A stretch of 22,938 nucleotides of DNA from contig DAOVQB010000059.1 in the NCBI GenBank assembly GCA_030628905.1, positions 1 through 22,938 on the forward strand. Direction: 5' to 3'. This DNA is from DAOVQB01 sp023128935. GTDB taxonomy: Bacteria > Eisenbacteria > RBG-16-71-46 > CAIMUX01 > WJJG01. This document shows, piece by piece, positions 1-6,570 of the stretch. Position 1 is the stretch's first letter. Every line of letters starts with the position of its first letter. Under the pieces are notes generated by a model that did not search any database, was not told the DNA's origin, and worked only from the letters and a program-made list of their open reading frames with translations. A program made the translations under genes and the position numbers.

Positions 1-2
1 AC

Positions 3-854
3 GAGAGCGAGACAGATGCCACCGACTCGACAGCCATTCTTCCCTCGCTCACACGCTTACTCACACATGGCATCGATCCGACCACTGCAGTCTCCGTTGC
101 GGAAGCATGGCAGACCAAGATGCGCTCTACCTTGATAGCCATGGCCGATCCCAGTCCGCTCGAGCTGGATGACATCCCTGAGGTTATGCGCCGTGTCCAC
201 CAGCCTCGGGCTGGCGGTTCTGGTTTCCTTGTTCAGATCATACCGCGAAAGTACTTGTATGATAAAGCAGCCCTGGACAGGTTTGTGGAACAGACATCTA
301 CTGTGGATGCTTCGATTGTCGGCACCCCGCAGCTGTTTCTACTGATGATCCAGGAGACGCTTCGAGACGGGCGCAGTGGCGCATTCCTGGCGCTCTTGGT
401 TATCATTGTCATCGTGTTGCTTCACTTCCGCGGGCCGATAGGACTCTTGGCGACTATCCCGCTCATCGGGGGCATGTTCTTCATGCTGGGTGTCATGCAT
501 TTGGTCGGGATGAAATACAACTATGTCAATATGATTGCTGTGCCGATCATTCTCGGGATCGGCATCGACGATGGGGTGCATGCCCTTCACAGGTTTCGCG
601 AAGAGGCTGGCCCCTACCATGAACGCATTTTCACAGCCTATCGACATGTCGGCAGAGCCATCCTCTTGACAAGCCTAACCACCATGATCGGGTTCGGCAG
701 CGTGGCCTGCTACGCGTACAGAGGAATGGCTAGCTTCGGTTATGTTCTTCTCATTGGCGTTGGGCTCTGCTTCCTGACGACGGTGTTCGTGCTTCCGGCG
801 GTCTTGCGTCTGTTCGCTCCTCGAGGGCGGCGGAAAACAACGAGTGTCTCGTAA
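3..854 (+). CDS. RND/MMPL-family exporter, C-terminal part (5' end outside window)
   Basis: The reading frame is open to the left edge, so the gene starts outside the window; the ATG at 120 is internal. About 283 residues are visible. They hold a soluble segment followed by at least four hydrophobic helices, including AFLALLVIIVIVLLHF and a last helix before the basic tail RRKTTSVS. The motif GIGIDDGVHALHRFREE between helices is the hallmark of the MMPL/RND exporter fold, where the acidic pair takes part in proton relay. The protein is an inner-membrane, proton-driven exporter of lipids or hydrophobic compounds. Its stop codon is followed within 14 bases by the start of a LolA-like gene and then a porin-like gene. 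That order is common in proteobacteria and suggests an envelope lipid/lipoprotein transport unit. The family call is secure; the substrate is unknown. Confidence 0.88.
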   Translation, partial: ESETDATDSTAILPSLTRLLTHGIDPTTAVSVAEAWQTKMRSTLIAMADPSPLELDDIPEVMRRVHQPRAGGSGFLVQIIPRKYLYDKAALDRFVEQTSTVDASIVGTPQLFLLMIQETLRDGRSGAFLALLVIIVIVLLHFRGPIGLLATIPLIGGMFFMLGVMHLVGMKYNYVNMIAVPIILGIGIDDGVHALHRFREEAGPYHERIFTAYRHVGRAILLTSLTTMIGFGSVACYAYRGMASFGYVLLIGVGLCFLTTVFVLPAVLRLFAPRGRRKTTSVS

Positions 855-867
855 GGGGGGAATCGCT

Positions 868-1758
868 ATGCATCGCAGCTGGCCCCATCGCAAACGAACA
901 TGGATCCGTGAGCATGGTGTTGTCAGGCTGTTGGCCCTCTTCATTCTTCTCTTATGCTTCTATGCTCCGCACGAAGGCGCACAGTCCGAGGGCGAGCAAA
1001 GAACGGGCGTAGCAGATTCCGAAGAACAGAGGGGTGGCGATGCACCGCATCCAGTAACCGTCGATGCAGGCCGCATGTGGCTGGAGCGGATTGATGCGGC
1101 CGAGCGTGTGCCGCACTCCTACAGCGAGATCACTCAAACCACTACAACCTCATCGGGAAGTGAGCGAACCCTAAAGGCACGATCTTGGACGAGTGACAAC
1201 AATGACATCTCATTGACGGCGTACATATCGCCAGCCCGTGTGCGTGGAGACAAGATCCTCATTCGCGACGGCGGAGACAACATCTGGTATTACATGCATC
1301 GCCGCGATGTGACGCGGCATTTCGTGGGGCACACCCGCCGCCAGAAGGCAATGGGCAGCGATTTCTCATATCAGGACCTTGCCTACGGAAACATGGCCGA
1401 GGACTATACGGCCAAGGTACTCGGATTCGAGCCTCTTGACAGTGAGGAGTGCGTCAAACTGCACTGCGTCCCCACAGAGCACGGCCCCTCATATGACCAT
1501 TTGATCATTTGGGCGTCTACGGCGGATCATCTTACCCGACGAATTGAGTACTACGATGACCGGGATCTACTTAAGACCCTCTACATATCCGAGTTCCGCA
1601 TGATCGAGAACCGCAAGACGCCCATGCAAATGAACATGATCAATCACGAGGAGGGATCCAATACGGTAATGATCACGGAGACGATCACATTCTCGACCAT
1701 ACCCGATCCGAGGATCTTCACAAAGTCAGCTCTATCCAGAGAGATCGGCAGGCCATAA
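868..1758 (+). CDS. LolA-like outer-membrane lipoprotein-sorting family protein
   Basis: About 296 residues. I chose the ATG at 868 because AAGGGGGG (853-860) lies seven bases upstream; a GTG at 844 that overlaps the exporter gene is the alternative. The N-terminus has a basic stretch (residues 1-20) and a hydrophobic core (LLALFILLLCFYA), consistent with a signal peptide or anchor. The mature part has alternating beta-rich segments. One is ILIRDGGDNIWYYMHRRDVTRH, typical of the LolA-like fold: a curved sheet that presents a lipid-binding cavity and often a W-YYMP-like strand. Others are MGSDFSYQDLAYGNMAEDY and a late strand LLKTLYISEFRMIENRKTP. Such proteins are partners of RND/MMPL exporters and probably shuttle lipid or lipoprotein across the periplasm. 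The TAA stop overlaps an ATG (TAATG, 1756-1760) that looks like the original start of the next gene. Confidence 0.75.
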   Translation: MHRSWPHRKRTWIREHGVVRLLALFILLLCFYAPHEGAQSEGEQRTGVADSEEQRGGDAPHPVTVDAGRMWLERIDAAERVPHSYSEITQTTTTSSGSERTLKARSWTSDNNDISLTAYISPARVRGDKILIRDGGDNIWYYMHRRDVTRHFVGHTRRQKAMGSDFSYQDLAYGNMAEDYTAKVLGFEPLDSEECVKLHCVPTEHGPSYDHLIIWASTADHLTRRIEYYDDRDLLKTLYISEFRMIENRKTPMQMNMINHEEGSNTVMITETITFSTIPDPRIFTKSALSREIGRP

Positions 1759-1787
1759 TGGGTTAGGTCAAGGTCATTAGGGTTCTG

Positions 1788-2942
1788 GTGTCGGTGAGCA
1801 TAATGCTTTACTGCGCCCTCACCGTGCCGAGAGCGGAGATCGAACTCGGCGGATACTACGAGAACACTCTGCAGATCGGTTATAGCCAAGACAGTGATGA
1901 GACCATCGTTGATGCCTCAAAGCTGCAGTTGGATATTCATGCCGGTGAATCCGATGGTGAATGGGCATTCCGTGGCGATGTAAACTTCATCGAGTATCAC
2001 ACGGGGGCAACCTACAACGTTGATCTTCTCCTACCGGATGATGTTGCAGAACAGATGCGTACCAAAGGGATCCCGGCCGTTGTGGCCTTCGAGCGCAGGG
2101 GTGTCTATCTCGATAATGCCTTCTTCACTTGGAATCATGGGGACGTTCGACTCCGGGCCGGGAAGCAGCAACTCAACTGGGGTTCAGGCTACAGTATCAA
2201 CCCCACAGATCTCTTTCACCGTAAGATGATGATCGACCCAGGTTATGAGAAGGAGGGGGTAGCCGCTCTGCGCCTTGACTATCGCTGGGGTCTGGGCGGG
2301 CAGTTAGCGCTAATTACAGCACCCAGCGAGGATTTTGCGTCCACCGGCTACGCCCTTAGGGTTGGCACGCATATCAAAGCTATCGGCTATGACTTGGTCC
2401 TTACGGTTCACCAGGTGATCGACTCGACCTCTGTGGATCCGGACTCCTTGCGACCGCGCCACCAAGACCGAACGGCGCTTGGCTTGGACTTCAGCGGCGG
2501 CTTCTTGGGAATGGGCATATGGAGCGAGGGAAACTACAACTTCATGGAGGCAGAAGACGACTTCCTGCGGGTTGTTGCTGGAGTGGATTACACGTTCTGT
2601 AGTGGTCACTATGTGATGCTCGAGGGCTTGCTCAACACACGCGCCGAGCGCAGAAACCCCTATCCGCTGCACGACTGGATGGCCTATCTGCTCTACGCGG
2701 AACCCGTGGGCCCGGGCTGGGTGACGTTTGGCCTACGTCAGGATCTGAGCGCCTTGACATCTGCTTCACTTTACGTGTTCGGTTCGCCGGACGCATCTTT
2801 CACGATCAACCCTAGGATTGATGTCTCCGTTGCGCAGAACGCGGATCTAACAATCTATGGCGTGGCGACTGCTGGCAAGGAGGATGGGGCCTTTCATCCT
2901 GGGTTCTACTGCATACTAATCAGGGCCACAGTGTACTTCTGA
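1788..2942 (+). CDS. Outer-membrane beta-barrel (porin-like) protein, start region disrupted
   Basis: About 384 residues from GTG 1788. The sequence is a series of amphipathic beta-strands ending in an aromatic residue (CILIRATVYF at the C-terminus), as expected for a BamA-inserted barrel. The segment LNWGSGYSINPTDLF is a conserved signature of the DUF1302/alginate-export-like porins that accompany RND plus LolA-like genes. The start is uncertain. In the same frame an ATG at 1758, overlapping the previous stop, would give MG, then TAG (1764-1766), then VKVIRVLVSVSIMLYC and ALTVPRA. That reads as a perfect signal peptide interrupted by an amber codon. Starting at GTG 1788 leaves a hydrophobic leader without positive charges. 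The gene may therefore be mutated at its start, use an unusual upstream start, or contain a sequencing error. The barrel assignment is firm; the pore substrate is unknown. Confidence 0.75.
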   Translation: MSVSIMLYCALTVPRAEIELGGYYENTLQIGYSQDSDETIVDASKLQLDIHAGESDGEWAFRGDVNFIEYHTGATYNVDLLLPDDVAEQMRTKGIPAVVAFERRGVYLDNAFFTWNHGDVRLRAGKQQLNWGSGYSINPTDLFHRKMMIDPGYEKEGVAALRLDYRWGLGGQLALITAPSEDFASTGYALRVGTHIKAIGYDLVLTVHQVIDSTSVDPDSLRPRHQDRTALGLDFSGGFLGMGIWSEGNYNFMEAEDDFLRVVAGVDYTFCSGHYVMLEGLLNTRAERRNPYPLHDWMAYLLYAEPVGPGWVTFGLRQDLSALTSASLYVFGSPDASFTINPRIDVSVAQNADLTIYGVATAGKEDGAFHPGFYCILIRATVYF

Positions 2943-2952
2943 TCTCAGGCCC

Positions 2953-3018
2953 TTTGGCGACTCCTATATCAGGATGTGATGGGACACCAGCATGCACTTC
3001 GGCGACTCCCATGTCAGG
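2953..3018. repeat. Imperfect direct repeat, two 21-bp copies 45 bp apart
   Basis: Copies at 2953-2973 and 2998-3018 match at 18 of 21 positions (core GGCGACTCC.AT.TCAGG). They lie between the convergent ends of the porin-like gene and the BNR/FlgD gene. Function unknown; this may be a short tandem duplication. Confidence 0.5.
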
Positions 3019-3028
3019 GCATATGCCC

Positions 3029-3790
3029 CTATCGCACGATTACGATCCTCCCGGTTGTGACTGTCGGCCCGGAGTGCATCTGCAGGAAGTAAGTGCCAGG
3101 TTCAACAGTCCTGCCTGTCTGGTCCCGACCGTCCCAGTGAATCCAACTGCAGCCATAGGCATTCTGGGAGTCGATCTCGCGCCGCAGGCGACCGCGCAGA
3201 TCGAGGACCTTGACAGCTGAGGCTCGGAACCAGGCATCCTTGCGGATGGGGTTTGGGAACACGCGCACCGCGGGATTCCCATGGGATGAGTCGAGCCAGG
3301 AATTATCAGACGGGAAGCTCGTCTCCTCGTCATCCACCGTCTGGGAAGGAGATGGTCCGGCGAAGTAAATGTTCTCGTCTCCGGCTTCCCGGCTGTCTAA
3401 CCAAACCACTACCGCACCGCCAAGTGACAGGCCCGCTGCGGCAACCTGCTGCTGGAAGTTGACAGGCTCCGGTGGATCATCGTTCACGCGTTCGGGTTCG
3501 GAGAAGGTGATCCCTGAATCCGCCGAGGAAGCATAGTGAATGTCATAGTCCCAGGCCGGCACCAGGGCGTTTTCCCAGAACACGTGAAGCAGTCCTTGAG
3601 CATCGTATGCGATCGCGGGCTCCTGCTGAATCCCATCCGGGCTGGGGGTCAACATGTAGTTCGTACCATAGGACGCGCCGCGATCTATAGACTCGGCGAA
3701 GTAGACATTGGGGTCATCACCCTCGTGAGCGCTTGTCCACACAACGCCCACGCGCCCTCCAGGCCCCACATCCAGTGAGGCGGCGGGCAT
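3029..3790 (-). CDS. Sialidase-like (BNR) surface protein, 3' part with FlgD-like C-terminal domain
   Basis: About 253 residues from ATG 3790, in the same frame as the gene ending at 3794 and separated from it only by TGA and GTT. Residues 1-125 continue the beta-propeller pattern of the upstream part, with blades such as GRVGVVWTSAHEGDD followed by VYFAESIDRGASY (an Asp-box-like S.D.G.S.) and VVVWLDSREAGDENIYFA. Residues about 150-253 form a FlgD-like Ig domain: FPNPI, VKVLDLRGRLRREI, WDGRDQTGRTVEPGTYFLQM, ending GRIVIVR. Such domains sit at the C-terminus of secreted proteins in FCB-type bacteria and serve as sorting or anchoring modules. I see no convincing ribosome binding site before 3790, so this is most likely the second half of one 572-codon gene interrupted by a nonsense codon. 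Confidence 0.7.
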   Translation of the reverse strand: MPAASLDVGPGGRVGVVWTSAHEGDDPNVYFAESIDRGASYGTNYMLTPSPDGIQQEPAIAYDAQGLLHVFWENALVPAWDYDIHYASSADSGITFSEPERVNDDPPEPVNFQQQVAAAGLSLGGAVVVWLDSREAGDENIYFAGPSPSQTVDDEETSFPSDNSWLDSSHGNPAVRVFPNPIRKDAWFRASAVKVLDLRGRLRREIDSQNAYGCSWIHWDGRDQTGRTVEPGTYFLQMHSGPTVTTGRIVIVR

Positions 3791-3793
3791 AAC

Positions 3794-4747
3794 TCACCCA
3801 TTGAAGTACCAAGGGTCATGGCTGACTTCTACCGGTAACTGGAATGTCCTTCCCCAGTTGTCGGAGTGGCAGGTATAGATCCATCGCGCATTCAAGTGGT
3901 ACGAGGTTTGCCGCCAAACGATATGAACAAGGCCTGGCAGATCCCCGGCTGCGATGTCGGGAAGGGGAGGAGTGCAGGTGGGCCCCACGGAGAGGAGGTT
4001 CGCTTTGGCATTTGCCGTGAAGGTAATGCCGTCATTGGAGCGTGAGGTGTAAAGATCAACCACGGCTTCCCCGTTGCGGAAATCACACCACACCAGATAA
4101 ACCCCGCCATAGGGATCTCCGCAGATGGCGGGCCATGCCCGGTCGTTCACATAGGAGTCGCTTACGCGAACCGGGGTCTCGAAAGACGCGCCCTGGTTCA
4201 CCGATCGCGCGCAAAAAACTTGTCCCGTCTCGCCCTGCTCCCATGAGACCCAGGCCACGTAGATCATCCCAAGTCCATCAACTCCAAGGCAGGGCCAACG
4301 CACCAATACGGGACGCCCCCCGGTGCTAGAGCTCGAAGGATCCACACGGATCTCAGGTTCAAAGCTAACCCCGCCATCCAGGGAGCGAGCGAAGTAGATG
4401 GATCCCGTTGTGTGCCTCCAGTCCTCCCAGGTCACGTAGATGTTCCCCTCCGGTCCCACCTCAAGGCGAGCGCGGTCCTGATAGAACCCATCCCCCCCCT
4501 GGTTGACGCGCAAGTTGGGGCCAAAGGTGGCGGTCTCGGCCATGGCTTGACCGGAGAAGAGTGCCTGAAGCAGCAAATAGAGCAGCAAGGCCAGGCATGG
4601 AAGGCAGGATGAGGGGTGGGATGAAGGGTGGGATGATAGACGGGATGAGCAGTAGGATGATAGACAGGATGAGAGGTTGGATGAAGGGCGCATGGTAGAA
4701 GACGCCACAGCCCCCCTGCTGTGTGTTGGTAAAAAGAAACGCTGCAT
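3794..4747 (-). CDS. Sialidase-like (BNR) surface protein, 5' part with repeat-bearing signal peptide
   Basis: About 317 residues. The ATG at 4747 is preceded by AAGGAGGGAGG, an excellent ribosome binding site. The first 70 residues are an unusually long signal region: a basic start (MQRFFLPTHSRG), seven SSxx tetrapeptides at about residues 22-49 encoded by a 12-bp tandem repeat, a hydrophobic core (CLALLLYLLLQALF) and a cleavage-like site AMA|ET. The rest has propeller blades of about 55 residues with the pattern IYVTWEDWR, then IYFARSLDGGVSF, then RV. This is the exo-alpha-sialidase/BNR fold, here most likely a surface binding protein because no sialidase catalytic set is evident. The frame ends at TGA (3794-3796) in the middle of a blade and continues in frame in the next entry, so the gene looks like a nonsense-mutated pseudogene or a readthrough case. 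Confidence 0.72.
   Translation of the reverse strand: MQRFFLPTHSRGAVASSTMRPSSNLSSCLSSYCSSRLSSHPSSHPSSCLPCLALLLYLLLQALFSGQAMAETATFGPNLRVNQGGDGFYQDRARLEVGPEGNIYVTWEDWRHTTGSIYFARSLDGGVSFEPEIRVDPSSSSTGGRPVLVRWPCLGVDGLGMIYVAWVSWEQGETGQVFCARSVNQGASFETPVRVSDSYVNDRAWPAICGDPYGGVYLVWCDFRNGEAVVDLYTSRSNDGITFTANAKANLLSVGPTCTPPLPDIAAGDLPGLVHIVWRQTSYHLNARWIYTCHSDNWGRTFQLPVEVSHDPWYFNG
4607..4684. repeat. 12-bp tandem minisatellite in a signal-peptide coding region
   Basis: The hexamer GGATGA recurs exactly at 4607, 4619, 4631, 4643, 4655, 4667 and 4679: seven copies with a strict 12-base period and variable intervening six bases. On the minus strand each unit encodes SSxx, so copy-number change keeps the reading frame and only alters the length of the signal peptide's polar region. 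Confidence 0.9.
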
Positions 4748-5013
4748 CCGAACGTCCTCCCTCCTTAGAATTCTCCTGCCATATTATCACAAGTGCCCCA
4801 TGTGGGAGTACTTGCACCTACCAAACCCACTTCGGCCGTGAATGGAATCGGTTTTTGCGCCTAAGCTTCGGCTCCGGAACCGAGGAGCCCCTGCGTGAAG
4901 CGGGAACGCGGATCCGTCGCGACAGAATACCGAGAGCCCCGCTGTCCCGAAGATAGGCCAATAAGTGCCTTGCCCCATAGAAGCCGTCGACGGCACGCGC
5001 ACCATTTGCAGAC

Positions 5014-6183
5014 TCAGCGCAGACCAGGTGGAGGAAGAAGATCCTTCTGAATTCTGGATAGCGCCACAGCCTGGATCCCCTTAGCCAGTGGATACGTATA
5101 ATCGCCGGCGTGGATCACATCCAGCCGACGAAGTTTTAGATCCTCTAGTGCATTGTGCATTGAACGGGTAACAGCAGGTGCTGAGCTATGCTTGAACTCA
5201 ATACCCCAGCGGTGCTGGCCGCGGATGATGAGAAGATCGAGTTCGGCCCCAGCATGAGTAGCCCAGAAATAACACTGCTCCGATCGAATGCCCGCCTGGC
5301 GAATGACGGTCTCTAGGGCATATGACTCCCAAGATGCCCCCAGCTTAGGATGCCGTTCGAGGTCGCGTTGATCCGCAATGTCCAGGAGCGCGTGGAGCAA
5401 TCCAGTGTCTGCAATGTAGATCTTCGGCGCTTTGACCTGACGCTTTCGCAGGTTCGCATGAAATGGCGGAAGCAACCGCACGACGAATAACGAACTGAGA
5501 AGGTCCAAGTACCGTCGTACGGTTGTATCACTAACGCCGAAAGAGCGGGCGAATTCCGAGGCATTCCAAACCTGGCCATGGTAGTGCGCCAGCATCGTCC
5601 AGAATCGCCTAAGGGCCGCAGCCGGAATCTGGATCCCGAACTGAGGAACATCCCGTTCTAGGAACGTTCGTAAGAACTCTTTTCGCCATTCCATGCTGAC
5701 GCGATTGGTCCGCGCTAGGAAAGATCGCGGAAAGGTTCCTCTCACCCAAAGGCGCTTCAGCTCTTGGAATCCCACTTCTTGGATTGAGAACCCTTTGAGC
5801 TCATGGTAGGCAATTCGACCGGCCAACGACTCCGAGCTCTGACGCAGGAGGTGTGGAGATGCGCTTCCCAAAATAAGGAATTTAGCGGGCGCCCGCGGCC
5901 GGTCTGCCAGGACCCTGAGTATCGGAAAGATGTCAGGATATCTCTGGATCTCGTCAATGATGATGAGTCCGCGAAGGTCTCGCAAGGCAAGCAGGGGGTC
6001 CGAAAGTCGACCGAGATCTTCGGGATCCTCAAGATCGAAGTATGTGGTGCGCCCTTTCCAGTGCTTGGAGATCTGCCGTGCGAGGGTTGTTTTGCCAATC
6101 TGTCGCGCTCCGATGACTCCCACGACTCGGTGATCCCGCAGGAGCCGTTTCGCATGGCGGACTTCGTTTTGGCGGTCAATCAT
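5014..6183 (-). CDS. AAA ATPase with DUF4143 C-terminal domain
   Basis: 389 residues, the normal length for this family. Walker A is GARQIGKTT at residues 25-33, Walker B is LIIIDEIQ at 73-80, and a sensor-like strand FLILGSASP lies near residue 107. The C-terminal half contains a winged-helix-like stretch (FARSFGVSDTTVRRYLDLLSS) and the DUF4143 nuclease-like region with ELDLLIIRG and WGIEFKHS, which resembles the D...E-x-K core of the PD-(D/E)XK fold. Members are widespread, patchily distributed accessory ATPases of unclear role; some have been proposed to act in toxin or mobile-element contexts. No strong ribosome binding site precedes ATG 6183. A 9-bp inverted repeat lies 13 bases upstream, and a stranded FG-GAP fragment precedes it, suggesting the gene arrived by insertion. 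Confidence 0.88.
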   Translation of the reverse strand: MIDRQNEVRHAKRLLRDHRVVGVIGARQIGKTTLARQISKHWKGRTTYFDLEDPEDLGRLSDPLLALRDLRGLIIIDEIQRYPDIFPILRVLADRPRAPAKFLILGSASPHLLRQSSESLAGRIAYHELKGFSIQEVGFQELKRLWVRGTFPRSFLARTNRVSMEWRKEFLRTFLERDVPQFGIQIPAAALRRFWTMLAHYHGQVWNASEFARSFGVSDTTVRRYLDLLSSLFVVRLLPPFHANLRKRQVKAPKIYIADTGLLHALLDIADQRDLERHPKLGASWESYALETVIRQAGIRSEQCYFWATHAGAELDLLIIRGQHRWGIEFKHSSAPAVTRSMHNALEDLKLRRLDVIHAGDYTYPLAKGIQAVALSRIQKDLLPPPGLR

Positions 6184-6192
6184 GAGTGCAAT

Positions 6193-6564
6193 CTACCTTG
6201 AAATCTCTGCGGTGTCCATCGAAATTTCAAGGTCAGGATATCCAGTAGGATCATGGCTCGCCCGACGATACTGGAGAGACACGTGGTGGTCGCGGGCGCC
6301 CACGATGAGATCCGGCTCGAAGGTGCCCATCACCTGCGCGATTGCCCCGCTGGTCAGGCGCGAGGAGGTGGGTGAAGTGAGCGGCCAATCCCCGGGAAAG
6401 TCACTGCCATCTTTGTTGAAGGCGTAGAGAACCCCGTCCTCGGTCGGGACAATGATCTCTACTTCCCCATCGAGCTCAAGGTCGCTGAGGGTGACGGCAT
6501 CTGAGATCTCACTACTCAGTGGGCCAATGATTGGACCCGCGGAAATGATCCCCGCAGACGCAGA
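6193..6564 (-). pseudogene. Orphan FG-GAP/VCBS repeat fragment
   Basis: A stop-free stretch of about 123 codons on the minus strand, bounded upstream by TAG (6565-6567) and ending at TAG (6193-6195). It has no plausible start codon near its beginning. Its peptide contains LELDGEVEIIVPTEDGVLYA followed by FNKDGSDFPGDWP, the classic FG-GAP/VCBS beta-propeller blade, and a second partial blade ending PDLIVGARDHH. It sits between the stop of the duplicated-domain gene and the start of the DUF4143 gene, and is in frame with the former after TGA TCC TAG. It is best read as the remains of a larger surface propeller gene lost by deletion or insertion. Recognition of the repeat is good; its origin is inference. 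Confidence 0.65.
6196..6232. promoter_or_regulatory. 9-bp inverted repeat upstream of the DUF4143 ATPase gene
   Basis: CCTTGAAAT (6196-6204) and ATTTCAAGG (6224-6232) are perfect inverted repeats around a 19-base loop, ending 13 bases before the ATG at 6183. This could be an operator or the end of an inserted segment; it has no T-run to support a terminator. Confidence 0.4.
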
Positions 6565-6570
6565 CTAGGA

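Noticed and set aside
1758..3796. Genome-wide recoding of stop codons (TAG and TGA both read through)
   Set aside because: Other genes in the window end normally at TAG, TGA and TAA, so local mutation or sequence error is simpler; kept only as separate findings.
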